The notes under the pieces are model-generated. The model saw only the letters and a program-made list of their open reading frames with translations. It was not told where the DNA came from and searched no databases. Both the position numbers and the translations under genes were made by a program. Positions 44,270-52,496 of a DNA stretch of 64,000 nucleotides are shown here, piece after piece. Numbering within the stretch: position 1 is the stretch's first letter; every line of letters begins with the position of its first letter. This DNA is from Paenibacillus silviterrae (GTDB lineage: Bacteria; Bacillota; Bacilli; Paenibacillales; NBRC-103111): NCBI RefSeq assembly GCF_030167925.1, contig NZ_JASKUT010000002.1:1116001-1180000 (forward strand), given 5' to 3'.

Positions 44270-45877
44270 ATGCATGTGATCAAAAAAACCAAATGGAGCT
44301 TACTTACACATATCGTTCTTCTGATTTCGATCGTTGTCTTTGCCAGCATGGCTCTTTCCGGTGCTTTATTCGCCTTATTGCTCGATCAGATCGTAACCCG
44401 CTATGTCGGCCAGCAAGCGCTCACCGTAGCCAAAATGACGGCTATGGATCCCCGCATCGTGAAAGCGTTCGAGTCTCCGGATCCCTCATCGGTGATCCAG
44501 CCGATTGCAGAGCAAACGAGACTCTCCACCGGTGCAAGCTATGTCGTGGTGGGTAATAAGCAGGGCATCCGGTATTCTCACAGCAATCCGGAGCAAATCG
44601 GCAAAGAGATGGTCGGGGGCGATAATGCTCCGGTGCTCTCGGGAGAATCTATTATTTCCGAGGCCGTCGGTTCATTAGGGCCGTCCCTTCGAGGGAAAAC
44701 TCCCGTCTTGAATGCGGACGATGAAATCATCGGGATCGTCTCCGTAGGCTTCTTATCGAATCAGATTGACGATCTGGTCGAGGGTTATCATTGGAAGGTG
44801 GCCAGTCTCAGCTCACTGATGCTGATCGTAGGCTCAATCGGGGCTTATTTTACCGCAAGACGGATCAAGCAGCTGATCTTCGGACTTGAGCCCGAGGAGA
44901 TCGCCTTTCTTTTCCAGGAGAAGAATGCCACACTCGAATCGATTCGTGACTCCATCGTTGCGGTCAATCTGCAGGGTGTTATTGTCACGATGAACCGGAC
45001 AGCTCGCGAGATGTTACAAAAGCATCAACTGGCCATTGGGGATATGCTTACTCCGCAGCCGCTGCGCAACGCCATGGAGATCTGTCTCGTCACCAAGCAG
45101 GGCTACAGTCAGCAAAGAGTGACTTGGGGGGCTGAGGTATATGCCATCCATGTCGAGCCTATCCTTCATGCCCATAGGGCCGTAGGTGCCGTATTCACGC
45201 TCTACACCGAATCGGAGATCGAGAAGCTGACGGATGAGTTCTCCAAGATCAAAGCCTTCTCCGACAATATGCGGGCACAAACCCACGAATATCTGAATAA
45301 GCTCAACACGATCTATGGGCTTCTCACCCTAGGTCATTATGACAAAGCGACGGAGATGATCGCCGAAGAGGTTAAGGAGCGTCAGGACATAATCGAGTTT
45401 CTCGTCAGCTCGGTGAGGGACCCGCTTGTCGCCGCTTGTCTGCTTGGCAAGACAAACCGTGCTAAAGAGCTCAAGGTACAGCTGGAAATCGATCCGGACA
45501 GCGAGCTGATGGATGTCCCGGCGGGTACGGACACGAAGACGATGGTCACCATCATCGGCAACCTGATCGATAACGGCATGGAAGCGGCGCGTGAGCATCG
45601 CAGGAACGAAGCCGTCGTGCGGGTATCGTTCACCGACCTCGGTAATGATATCATATTCGACATCGAGGACAACGGTCCGGGAATCCCCCGCGACAAGGAA
45701 GACGCCATCTTTATCAGCGGTTACTCCTCCAAGCCGGGAGAGAACCGCGGGCTCGGCCTGGCGATTGTCCGACATGCCCTGCACTCAATGAACGGGCATT
45801 TGTTTATCAACACCAGTAAGCTCGGCGGTGCGCATTTTACCGTCGTATTTCCCAAGATGGCACCAACGACACTCTGA
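44270..45877 (+). CDS. DcuS/CitA-type sensor histidine kinase
   Basis: A 535-residue kinase with span 1 (about 13-35), a single Cache (sCache) carboxylate-sensing domain, span 2 (about 170-190), a PAS domain (ESIRDSIVAVNLQGVIVTMN), and the kinase core with phospho-acceptor His in RAQTHEYLNKLNTIYGLL and G-boxes EDNGPGIPRDKE and GENRGLGLAIVRHAL. This architecture is that of C4-dicarboxylate or citrate sensors. GAGGA precedes the ATG at 44270. It is paired with the regulator that starts 23 bases past its stop. It probably controls tctCBA. Confidence 0.92.
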   Translation: MHVIKKTKWSLLTHIVLLISIVVFASMALSGALFALLLDQIVTRYVGQQALTVAKMTAMDPRIVKAFESPDPSSVIQPIAEQTRLSTGASYVVVGNKQGIRYSHSNPEQIGKEMVGGDNAPVLSGESIISEAVGSLGPSLRGKTPVLNADDEIIGIVSVGFLSNQIDDLVEGYHWKVASLSSLMLIVGSIGAYFTARRIKQLIFGLEPEEIAFLFQEKNATLESIRDSIVAVNLQGVIVTMNRTAREMLQKHQLAIGDMLTPQPLRNAMEICLVTKQGYSQQRVTWGAEVYAIHVEPILHAHRAVGAVFTLYTESEIEKLTDEFSKIKAFSDNMRAQTHEYLNKLNTIYGLLTLGHYDKATEMIAEEVKERQDIIEFLVSSVRDPLVAACLLGKTNRAKELKVQLEIDPDSELMDVPAGTDTKTMVTIIGNLIDNGMEAAREHRRNEAVVRVSFTDLGNDIIFDIEDNGPGIPRDKEDAIFISGYSSKPGENRGLGLAIVRHALHSMNGHLFINTSKLGGAHFTVVFPKMAPTTL

Positions 45878-45899
45878 TTGGAAGAACGAGGTGGACCTG

Positions 45900-46613
45900 A
45901 TGACAGATCAAAGCATAACCGTCATGATCGTTGAGGACGATCCCATTGCGGCGAAAATTTATGAACAGTTTGCAAACAAGCTGGATCAATTTCGGATCAT
46001 CGCGAAAGCCAGCACCGGCGAGCAAGCACTCGAGCTTCTGCAGGCCTTCGCCCCCGACTTGATCCTGCTCGATGTGTTTCTGCCGGACATGAACGGCATT
46101 GACCTGCTGAGAACCTTACGGCAAAAGCATCAAGGCATCGACGTCATTCTGATTACGGCAGCCAACGATACCGAAACCGTCAGCGGAGCCATCCACGGGG
46201 GGGCCTACGGATACATTATCAAACCCATCATGCTCGATAAGTTTACTGCCACACTCGAGCAATATGCCGCCACCTCGGCGCAGCTCAGAAGCGGGCAAAC
46301 GATGGAGCAGCACGAGGTCGACCGGTTGTTCCGTCCGTCGGGCCGGCTCGTGTCGCAGCAGGCCGTCAAAGGTACTGCCGATGCGAATATGCTGCCGAAG
46401 GGAATCGACAAATTGACGCTGAAGCTCGTGAGGGATAAGATTAGGGCACAGACGGGGCCGCTCGGAGCGGACGAATTCGCGGAGGCGGCCGGCATGAGCC
46501 ACTCCACGGTCCGCCGCTACCTGGAATATCTCGTCTCGGTGCACGAGGTCGAGGTTGAAACGATTTACGGTACGGTCGGCCGACCGGAACGGAAATACAA
46601 ATGGGTGAGGTAA
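45900..46613 (+). CDS. CitB/DcuR-type response regulator
   Basis: A 237-residue regulator: receiver with VEDDPIAAKIYE, phospho-acceptor Asp in LILLDVFLPDMNG and Lys in YIIKPIML; then a linker and a C-terminal helix-turn-helix (GADEFAEAAGMSHSTVRRYL). It matches the CitB/DcuR/MalR class. The ATG at 45900 has GAGGTGG. It is followed by a strong bidirectional terminator. Confidence 0.92.
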   Translation: MTDQSITVMIVEDDPIAAKIYEQFANKLDQFRIIAKASTGEQALELLQAFAPDLILLDVFLPDMNGIDLLRTLRQKHQGIDVILITAANDTETVSGAIHGGAYGYIIKPIMLDKFTATLEQYAATSAQLRSGQTMEQHEVDRLFRPSGRLVSQQAVKGTADANMLPKGIDKLTLKLVRDKIRAQTGPLGADEFAEAAGMSHSTVRRYLEYLVSVHEVEVETIYGTVGRPERKYKWVR

Positions 46614-46642
46614 CGGGAAGCTGCCGCCTCCTGCTTCACAAC

Positions 46643-46703
46643 AAAAAAAAACACGTAGGGATTGACGAAGCGCACCGCTTCCGTCAATCCTTACGTGTTT
46701 TTT
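46643..46703. terminator. Bidirectional terminator between regulator and methyltransferase
   Basis: AACACGTA-GGATTGACG pairs with CGTCAATCC-TACGTGTT, flanked by A-rich and T-rich tracts, so it can end both convergent genes (stops at 46613 plus and 46711 minus). Confidence 0.93.
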
Positions 46704-46710
46704 GCACCCG

Positions 46711-47490
46711 TTACCCTTTCAGCGCCATAACCATCCACTCATCAATATGGATCTTCAGAATTTCACCGCTGTCCGAAAGCTGCAATCCCACATAGTGCTG
46801 CAAATCTGCGTCCGCACGGAGGAGATATTCCTCCACCCGCTTCACCTGCTCCTCAGAAGCAGCCGTTCTTCGCACCCAAGACGGGAAATCAAAGGTCTTC
46901 TTTCGAAGACGCTCCTTTGCCGCATGGAGATCGTTCAGGGCAAACCAGCTCTTCCACGTCTCAACACTGTGGCACTCCCCATGGCTCTCGTCGCGCAAAC
47001 GCTCGACCTCGTTCACGAAGTGTCCGATCCGTCCGTCCCCTTGCACCACGTTGTCAATCAAGATAAGCTTGCCTCCCGGCTTCAGAACTCGCGCCGTTTC
47101 CTGTATGAACCGTTCTGCGTGCGGAAAGTGATGCGCAGCGATCCGGCAGGTTACGGCATCAAAGCTCTCGTCCAGAAACGGCAGCTTTTCCGCATCCGCG
47201 GTCAGAAACCGGACATTTCCGCAGGCTGCCTGTACATGCTTCTGCGCGGCGGCCAGCATCTCCCTAGTGAGATCCGTAGCGAAGACGTATCCCACATGAG
47301 GGGCAACCGCCTTCGCCACATGCCCTCCACCCGTTGCTACATCCAGCACAGTCCAGGATGGGTTAGGCACAAGCCATTCCAGCAGGAGTTCCAGATCTTC
47401 CCCCTGCGCATGGGAGACGCTGCTCACATATTTTTCGGCATTTTGGCCGAAGACCTGCCTGACGGCTTCCTTCACCTTCTCCTCTTCCAT
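46711..47490 (-). CDS. Class I SAM-dependent methyltransferase (YcgJ/UbiE-like)
   Basis: A 259-residue protein with SAM motif I TVLDVATGGGHVAKAVAP, motif II VGYVFATDLTREML, and Methyltransf_11 features FDAVTCRIAAHHFPH and RVLKPGGKLILIDN. Substrate unknown; it resembles B. subtilis YcgJ. It starts only one base past the tctA stop on the same strand side, so it may be co-transcribed with the transporter although no functional link is evident. Confidence 0.88.
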   Translation of the reverse strand: MEEEKVKEAVRQVFGQNAEKYVSSVSHAQGEDLELLLEWLVPNPSWTVLDVATGGGHVAKAVAPHVGYVFATDLTREMLAAAQKHVQAACGNVRFLTADAEKLPFLDESFDAVTCRIAAHHFPHAERFIQETARVLKPGGKLILIDNVVQGDGRIGHFVNEVERLRDESHGECHSVETWKSWFALNDLHAAKERLRKKTFDFPSWVRRTAASEEQVKRVEEYLLRADADLQHYVGLQLSDSGEILKIHIDEWMVMALKG

Positions 47491-47491
47491 G

Positions 47492-49018
47492 TTAACCCTC
47501 CTCGTTGATAAGCACTTTTTTCCCTCTCATTCGCAGAATAAGCGGAATCGTTACCCAAAGCAAGCCGATAAGTAAGAAGGCCAAGGAGATCGGCTTTTGT
47601 AGGAAAATCATAAAGTCGCTGTTCGAAATCGTCAGTGCCCGGCGCATGTTGTTTTCCATCATCGGCCCCAGGATCAGGCCAAGCACCATGGGGGCGATAG
47701 GGAAATCGTGTTTGCTCAGAAAATAGCCGGCTACTCCAAAGCCCATGATTAGCATAAGGTCAAAAATCGAGTACTGTACGGCATAAACTCCAAATACGGA
47801 AAACGTAATGATTAATGGAATCAAATATTTCGCAGGCGTTTCAATGACCTTCGCGAATAGCTTCACCATCGGCATATTGAGCACAAGCAGCATCAGATTG
47901 CCGACGAACATACTGGCAATGACCCCCCATGCCAGCTGCGGATGATCGGTAAAGAGCAGCGGGCCCGGTGTAATATTATACATGATAAATGCGCCCATCA
48001 TGATCGCCGTCGTCCCGGAGGACGGAATCCCCAGCGTCAGCAGCGGAATCATGGCGCCCCCGGCAGCCGCGTTATTGGCGGATTCCGGCCCTGCTACTCC
48101 TTCAATTGCGCCTTTGCCGAATTTGCTTGGATTTTTACTCAGCTTTTTTTCCATAATATAAGAGAAGAAGGAGGCAAGAATCGCTCCGGCACCGGGAAGC
48201 AAGCCAATGAAAAAGCCCAGGATCGAGCCGCGGGCAATCGGAGCCGCACTATCCTTCAGATCCTGCTTGGTCGGGATAATTCGGGAAATCTTGGCGACTT
48301 CGCCGTCATTGCTTTCCCTCTCGAGAATCGTCTTAAAGACCTCGCCTAAGGCGAACATTCCTACGGCAATCGTCAAAAATTCCAGTCCCTGATACAGTTC
48401 AGGAATATTATAAGTAAAGCGGGCTACGCCCGACACATTGTCGATTCCAATCGTAGCTAGCAGGAGTCCTGCCGCTGTCATAATCAGCGATTTGGTCATC
48501 GATTTGCCGGCCAGTCCGCTGATCGCCAGAAGTCCAAGCACCATTAATGAAAAATATTCGGCCGGGCCGAAGGTAATCGCGACGGCGGAAAGCGGTTGAG
48601 CGAGAAAGATCAGGCCTAATAGAGCAACAACCCCTGCGGCAAAGGAACCGATCGCAGCAATGGACAACGCAGCGCCTGCCCGACCCTGCTTCGCCATTTG
48701 GTAACCGTCAAGCGCAGTCACCACGGAAGAGGACTCTCCCGGAGTATTAAGCAGAATGGACGTCGTGGAACCGCCGTACATGGCGCCGTAATATACACCT
48801 GCGAGCAAAATGATCGAGCTTGTAGCCGAAGCCTCCGCGCTCATACCCGCGGTTAAGGTACCGGTGATCGGTATTAGCAGCGCCACGCCGCTCATCGGAC
48901 CGATTCCGGGCAGCACACCTACACAGGTGCCGATCAATACACCCAGGAACACGAAGATGAGGTTGTGCCATTGCATCGCAGTAGATAACCCGTTTATCAG
49001 AAAATCCATGGTAGTCAT
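47492..49018 (-). CDS. tctA: Tripartite tricarboxylate transporter large permease
   Basis: A 508-residue TctA protein with about twelve spans. Signature motifs are TCVGVLPGIGPMSGVALLIP, YYGAMYGGSTTSILLNTPGE and a repeat in the second half, GLLPGAGAILASFFSY and LTLGIPSSGTTAIMMG. With TctB and TctC it imports citrate or other carboxylates using an ion gradient. GGGGG precedes the ATG by seven bases. It is 12 bases after tctB. Confidence 0.95.
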   Translation of the reverse strand: MTTMDFLINGLSTAMQWHNLIFVFLGVLIGTCVGVLPGIGPMSGVALLIPITGTLTAGMSAEASATSSIILLAGVYYGAMYGGSTTSILLNTPGESSSVVTALDGYQMAKQGRAGAALSIAAIGSFAAGVVALLGLIFLAQPLSAVAITFGPAEYFSLMVLGLLAISGLAGKSMTKSLIMTAAGLLLATIGIDNVSGVARFTYNIPELYQGLEFLTIAVGMFALGEVFKTILERESNDGEVAKISRIIPTKQDLKDSAAPIARGSILGFFIGLLPGAGAILASFFSYIMEKKLSKNPSKFGKGAIEGVAGPESANNAAAGGAMIPLLTLGIPSSGTTAIMMGAFIMYNITPGPLLFTDHPQLAWGVIASMFVGNLMLLVLNMPMVKLFAKVIETPAKYLIPLIITFSVFGVYAVQYSIFDLMLIMGFGVAGYFLSKHDFPIAPMVLGLILGPMMENNMRRALTISNSDFMIFLQKPISLAFLLIGLLWVTIPLILRMRGKKVLINEEG

Positions 49019-49030
49019 TAGAGTTCCCCC

Positions 49031-49492
49031 TTACGATAGGCCTAACCAAGCCGGTAAGCCTGGAAGCGTGCCGTCCATTACTTCTACAAACAAATAATAC
49101 ACGCCGAACGAAAATCCGCCTGCGATGAGCAGCGTAATCCAAATTTTTCCCCGCTCCATGGTCTGAAACCCGACAAGCAGGAACAGAAACGTAGAGATGA
49201 CATACCCCAGCTGTTCAATGAATAAACCATACAGCACCGCGGCTGTAAAAATAATTAGAAACCTTTTGTAATCCAGCTTCTCCTTTGTATTCGTCTCCTG
49301 CTTATAGCGAAACGTCTCCACAATAAGACGGATACTCAGCACAATTAAGATGATTCCTAGAATAAGCGGAAACATGTTAGCGCCGACATTGCTGCCGTAG
49401 GCACTCTCGGATATTCTTGTGCTCTCGGCAGCAAAGCCTGCCCCCATAGCCAGAAAGACGATTCCGGCGTAACGGTCGAAGCTCTTGCTCAT
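49031..49492 (-). CDS. tctB: Tripartite tricarboxylate transporter small subunit
   Basis: A 153-residue membrane protein with four spans and the TctB pattern (YAGIVFLAMGAGFAAESTRI, FPLILGIILIVLSIRLI, YVISTFLFLLVGFQTMERGK). It completes the TctABC system. GAGAG lies a few bases before the ATG. It is separated from tctC by a hairpin. Confidence 0.92.
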   Translation of the reverse strand: MSKSFDRYAGIVFLAMGAGFAAESTRISESAYGSNVGANMFPLILGIILIVLSIRLIVETFRYKQETNTKEKLDYKRFLIIFTAAVLYGLFIEQLGYVISTFLFLLVGFQTMERGKIWITLLIAGGFSFGVYYLFVEVMDGTLPGLPAWLGLS

Positions 49493-49519
49493 ATGGATCT
49501 CTCCCTTATCTCTAATGAT

Positions 49520-49560
49520 TCAGAGGAAGAAGTGCGGCTGAGCTGCGCCTCTTCCTCTGA
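49520..49560 (-). other. Intercistronic hairpin between tctC and tctB
   Basis: TCAGAGGAAG and CTTCCTCTGA form a perfect 10-bp stem with an inner GCG/CGC pair, without a T-run on the minus strand. It probably protects or partly terminates the tctC message so that the binding protein is made in excess. Confidence 0.6.
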
Positions 49561-49570
49561 TCCTGCCGTA

Positions 49571-50629
49571 TTATTTCAGCATGCCGAGCGGACCGAGAAT
49601 GTCCTTGATGAGCTTCTCCTGCTGCTCCAGGAATGCCTTAAAGTCGGCGCCGTTCTTGTAGCCGTTCTCCCAGCCGTTCGCCTGAAGCTCTTTCTTCCAG
49701 TCCTCGCTGTCTGTAAGTGCCTTCAGCTTCTCCTCCCAATACTTCACAGCATCGGCCGGCATATCCTTCGGCCCGAACAGTCCGCGCCAGATGGTGAACT
49801 CGGCGTCGATGCCCTGCTCTTTATAAGTAGGAATGTCTTTGAACGAACCTGAAAGTCTGGACGGAGCGGACACGCCAAGCACCTTCACCTTGCCGGCCTT
49901 GAGGTATTCGCCCAAGCCGGAAATATCTGTGGCCAGTACCGTTGCATTCCCTCCCAGCAAAGCGGTCAAGGCTTCGCCGCCGCCGTCATAGGAAACATAC
50001 TTGATGGCCTTCGCATCCACCCCGGCCTTGACCGCAGGCAGCATCGCAATCAAATGGTCCTGAGAGCCCGGTGCCGAACCCCCTGCCAGCGTAATGCTCT
50101 TCGGATCCTTCTTCATATCCTCCATCAGCGATTTCAGATCGTTGTACTTCGAGTCGGCTTTGACTGCGATCGCGCCGTAGTCCTTCGTCAGCTGTGCCAG
50201 CGGCGTCAGATCACGGAACGAATAAGGGCTGTTGCCTTCCTTCTTCAGGTTGTTGATAATGATCGGCGAAGAGGGCAAGAACAGCTTGTAAGCGTTGCCT
50301 TTGTCCTTCGTAACGAATTCCGCCATGCCCACTGCCTGTCCGCCGCCCGGCTTGTTCTCTACCGTGATCGTTTCGGAGACCAGCTTGGTGCCCGCAGCCG
50401 CCTTGGCGAGTGCACGTGAGGTCAAGTCCAATCCGCCGCCTGCCCCGGAAGGTGCCATGATTGTGATCGGCTTCACCGGATAATTCGATTTCGCTGCTGT
50501 CGGAGCTGCATTGCCTTGAGAACCGTTCTTCGCTGTGTCGGCCGGTGCTGTCGTGGCGCCGCATGCAGCGAGGCTTAATGCAACCGCACCTGCTGCGAAA
50601 GCTGTAACCCATTGCTTTTTGAAATTCAT
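49571..50629 (-). CDS. tctC: Tripartite tricarboxylate transporter binding lipoprotein
   Basis: A 352-residue lipoprotein (lipobox SLAAC near residue 20) of the TctC/Bug family, with ITIMAPSGAGGGLDLTSRALA, ENKPGGGQAVGMAEF and ADISGLGEYLKAGKVKVLGVS-type segments. It binds a tri- or dicarboxylate outside the cell. The ATG at 50629 has AGGAGGG; an upstream ATG at 50647 would place the ribosome site inside the gene. A perfect cre match lies 24 bases upstream. Confidence 0.94.
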   Translation of the reverse strand: MNFKKQWVTAFAAGAVALSLAACGATTAPADTAKNGSQGNAAPTAAKSNYPVKPITIMAPSGAGGGLDLTSRALAKAAAGTKLVSETITVENKPGGGQAVGMAEFVTKDKGNAYKLFLPSSPIIINNLKKEGNSPYSFRDLTPLAQLTKDYGAIAVKADSKYNDLKSLMEDMKKDPKSITLAGGSAPGSQDHLIAMLPAVKAGVDAKAIKYVSYDGGGEALTALLGGNATVLATDISGLGEYLKAGKVKVLGVSAPSRLSGSFKDIPTYKEQGIDAEFTIWRGLFGPKDMPADAVKYWEEKLKALTDSEDWKKELQANGWENGYKNGADFKAFLEQQEKLIKDILGPLGMLK

Positions 50630-50652
50630 AAGAACCCTCCTGTGCATGTATG

Positions 50653-50666
50653 TGATAGCGTTTTCA
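50653..50666 (-). promoter_or_regulatory. cre-like site upstream of tctC
   Basis: Minus-strand TGAAAACGCTATCA fits the cre consensus TGWAANCGNTNWCA exactly. Its position in the leader or promoter, 24 bases before the ATG, fits CcpA roadblock-type repression by preferred sugars. Confidence 0.6.
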
Positions 50667-50810
50667 TTTGGTTGACGACTTCATCCTATCACACAAAATT
50701 CACAGGTCATAGTTTACGAGCATTTTTTCAATTGTTCCGATTTCCGTCATTTTTATCATATTTTTTACGAAGCGCCGGACTAGGAAACCGCTCTCATTTG
50801 AAGCTGTATA

Positions 50811-50819
50811 TGTTATAAT
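50811..50819 (+). promoter_or_regulatory. Extended -10 promoter of the MFS/HPr-like operon
   Basis: TGTTATAAT carries a perfect TATAAT with the TGN extension. The -35 region (CTCTCA) is poor. A start site near 50826 would give a leader of about 40 bases, containing AGAGGGGG at 50852-50859. Confidence 0.65.
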
Positions 50820-50868
50820 CGCACCATTCCCGGATTCCTGTTTAACTACCTAGAGGGGGTGGCCGTTT

Positions 50869-52032
50869 ATTCTATTAAGGACCGTCATTATCATCGTATT
50901 CAGCTTTCAGGTGATGCTCAATATCACCCGTCCGCTCATCCCGCTATTGTCTTCGGACATGGGCGCCGGGATGGCCGATATCGGCCTTCTTACGGCGACG
51001 TATGCGTTTTTCCCTTTGGTATTAGCCATTCACATTGGCAAAATCGCGGATTATGTGGGGGACCGGCTCCCTGTTATCCTGGGAACGGTCGGCATTACCA
51101 TAGGAGTCGGTATTCCCTTTTTCGTAACGGAGATGTGGGCGTTGTATGTGTCTCAAGCCATCGTCGGTGTCTCGCAGATCTTTATTAATGTGTCTTTGCA
51201 AAATGTCATCGGAAATGCGGCAACCAAGGAAAACCGGGATCATTACTTCAGTATGTTCAGCATGTCCGTAGCTTTAGGCGGTGTCGTGGGGCCAGTGCTT
51301 GGAGGGTACCTGGGAGAGCATGTCTCCTATCCGTTCGCCTTCGCCGTTGCCTTTGGGCTCGGACTTATCCCCATCGCCTTCTCCTTCTTCATCCCTAAGC
51401 TGGAAAGGAAAAAGCAAACGACCGGGACCGCTTCCAACGTTATGCAAGGGTCTGTCTTCTCCCTGCTAACGATTCCGCTGCTGCGTAAGGCGCTGTTCTC
51501 CAGCGCGCTTGTACTGTATTCGAGGGATATCTTCGTCGCATACTTTCCGCTGTACGGGGAGGAGCTCGGGCTGTCGGCTTCGGTTATCGGCTGGATCATC
51601 ACGGTGCAGGGCATTGCCATGGTGCTTGTCCGCTTGTTCCTCTCGAGGCTTACAGATCGTGTAGGACGAAGCAATGTGCTGCTCATCTCGATTTTAATGG
51701 CCGGTGCAGCCTTTGTCTTGGTACCTGTCTTCGGACAAGTGCCTCTGCTTATGCTCATTAGTGCTTTGATGGGCTTCGGACTCGGCTGCGGACAGCCGCT
51801 GTCCATGACGACAACGTATAACGCTTCACCCAAATCCAGAACCGGAGAAGTGCTCGGTCTTCGTCTTGCAACGAATCGGTTGTCGCAGATGGCCGCCCCG
51901 CTGCTTTTCGGCGCCCTCGGGTCGTGGGCAGGCCTAGTCGCCATCTTTTATATTAGCGGTCTATGCTTGATAGGGGGAGCTGTACTAACCCGGTCGGGCA
52001 ATGATGAGCTATACCAGGAGGAACGAACATGA
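50869..52032 (+). CDS. MFS transporter, probably with an ATT start codon
   Basis: A twelve-span MFS protein with motif A KIADYVGDRLPVILG and a repeated GRLTDRVGR-like loop (SRLTDRVGRSNVLL). The first ATG/GTG (50911/50914) has no ribosome site and would cut off most of helix 1. The frame upstream reads ILLRTVIIIVFSFQVMLNIT, a clear first span, and an ATT at 50869 lies nine bases after AGAGGGGG. So I take ATT as start, giving 387 residues; a start at 50911 gives 373. Substrate unknown. Its stop overlaps the HPr-like gene by four bases. Confidence 0.8.
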   Translation: MLLRTVIIIVFSFQVMLNITRPLIPLLSSDMGAGMADIGLLTATYAFFPLVLAIHIGKIADYVGDRLPVILGTVGITIGVGIPFFVTEMWALYVSQAIVGVSQIFINVSLQNVIGNAATKENRDHYFSMFSMSVALGGVVGPVLGGYLGEHVSYPFAFAVAFGLGLIPIAFSFFIPKLERKKQTTGTASNVMQGSVFSLLTIPLLRKALFSSALVLYSRDIFVAYFPLYGEELGLSASVIGWIITVQGIAMVLVRLFLSRLTDRVGRSNVLLISILMAGAAFVLVPVFGQVPLLMLISALMGFGLGCGQPLSMTTTYNASPKSRTGEVLGLRLATNRLSQMAAPLLFGALGSWAGLVAIFYISGLCLIGGAVLTRSGNDELYQEERT

Positions 52033-52271
52033 GTGGAATCGGGACTAGAGCAATTGTAGAGATCAACCAGGCGGCAAGTCAATTTGAATCAAGCATCGTG
52101 CTGTGTATTGACAACAAGTTTATTGACGTGAAAAGTATACTCGGCCTGACCTTTACCCTGATCAGCAATCATGAATATCTCCTCGAGATCCATGGGCCGG
52201 ATCAGGAAGAGGCGTCGAGAGTGATGGCGGATATTTTCGGAAAACACGGACTTCTCGTTCGCGTTCAGTAA
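52029..52271 (+). CDS. HPr-like protein lacking the phosphorylatable His15
   Basis: An 80-residue protein aligning with HPr along its length after the first strand. SGIGTRAIVEINQ corresponds to SGIHARPATVLVQ of B. subtilis HPr, so His15 is Gly while Arg17 is kept; FIDVKSILGL corresponds to VNLKSIMGV and keeps Ser46. It therefore cannot pass phosphate in the PTS but could be phosphorylated at Ser46, as in Crh. The N-terminal strand of HPr is missing. The ATG overlaps the MFS stop (ATGA) with AGGAGG upstream, so the pair is translationally coupled. It may modulate the transporter or act with CcpA; both are inference. Confidence 0.82.
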   Translation: MSGIGTRAIVEINQAASQFESSIVLCIDNKFIDVKSILGLTFTLISNHEYLLEIHGPDQEEASRVMADIFGKHGLLVRVQ

Positions 52272-52343
52272 TAGTAGTCGCCGCATAGGCAAAGGGGGCT
52301 ACCCTATAAGTCCGTAAAATATGACCATCTTATCGTTGGTCGA

Positions 52344-52387
52344 GGGAAAATAGCTTCAGCCTAAACTTGCACTGAAGCTATTTTCCC
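52344..52387. terminator. Long perfect hairpin after the HPr-like gene
   Basis: GGGAAAATAGCTTCAG and CTGAAGCTATTTTCCC form a perfect 16-bp stem with a 12-base loop. T-rich sequence is within the stem, not after it. It probably ends the plus-strand operon. Confidence 0.65.
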
Positions 52388-52460
52388 ACTGACTCGCAGA
52401 TGAGTCCTATTTTCAAGGAACCTAGGCCAGCTCTATCGGGGTAGGTAAATGATGAAAACC

Positions 52461-52496
52461 AAGTAACCTGCGACGGTACACGTCGTCGGGTTACTT
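52461..52496 (-). terminator. Terminator of the Rph-like gene
   Basis: AAGTAACC-GCGACG pairs with CGTCG-GGTTACTT around a GTACA-like loop, immediately past the stop at 52497; the minus strand continues GGTTTTC. It is usable on both strands. Confidence 0.8.
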
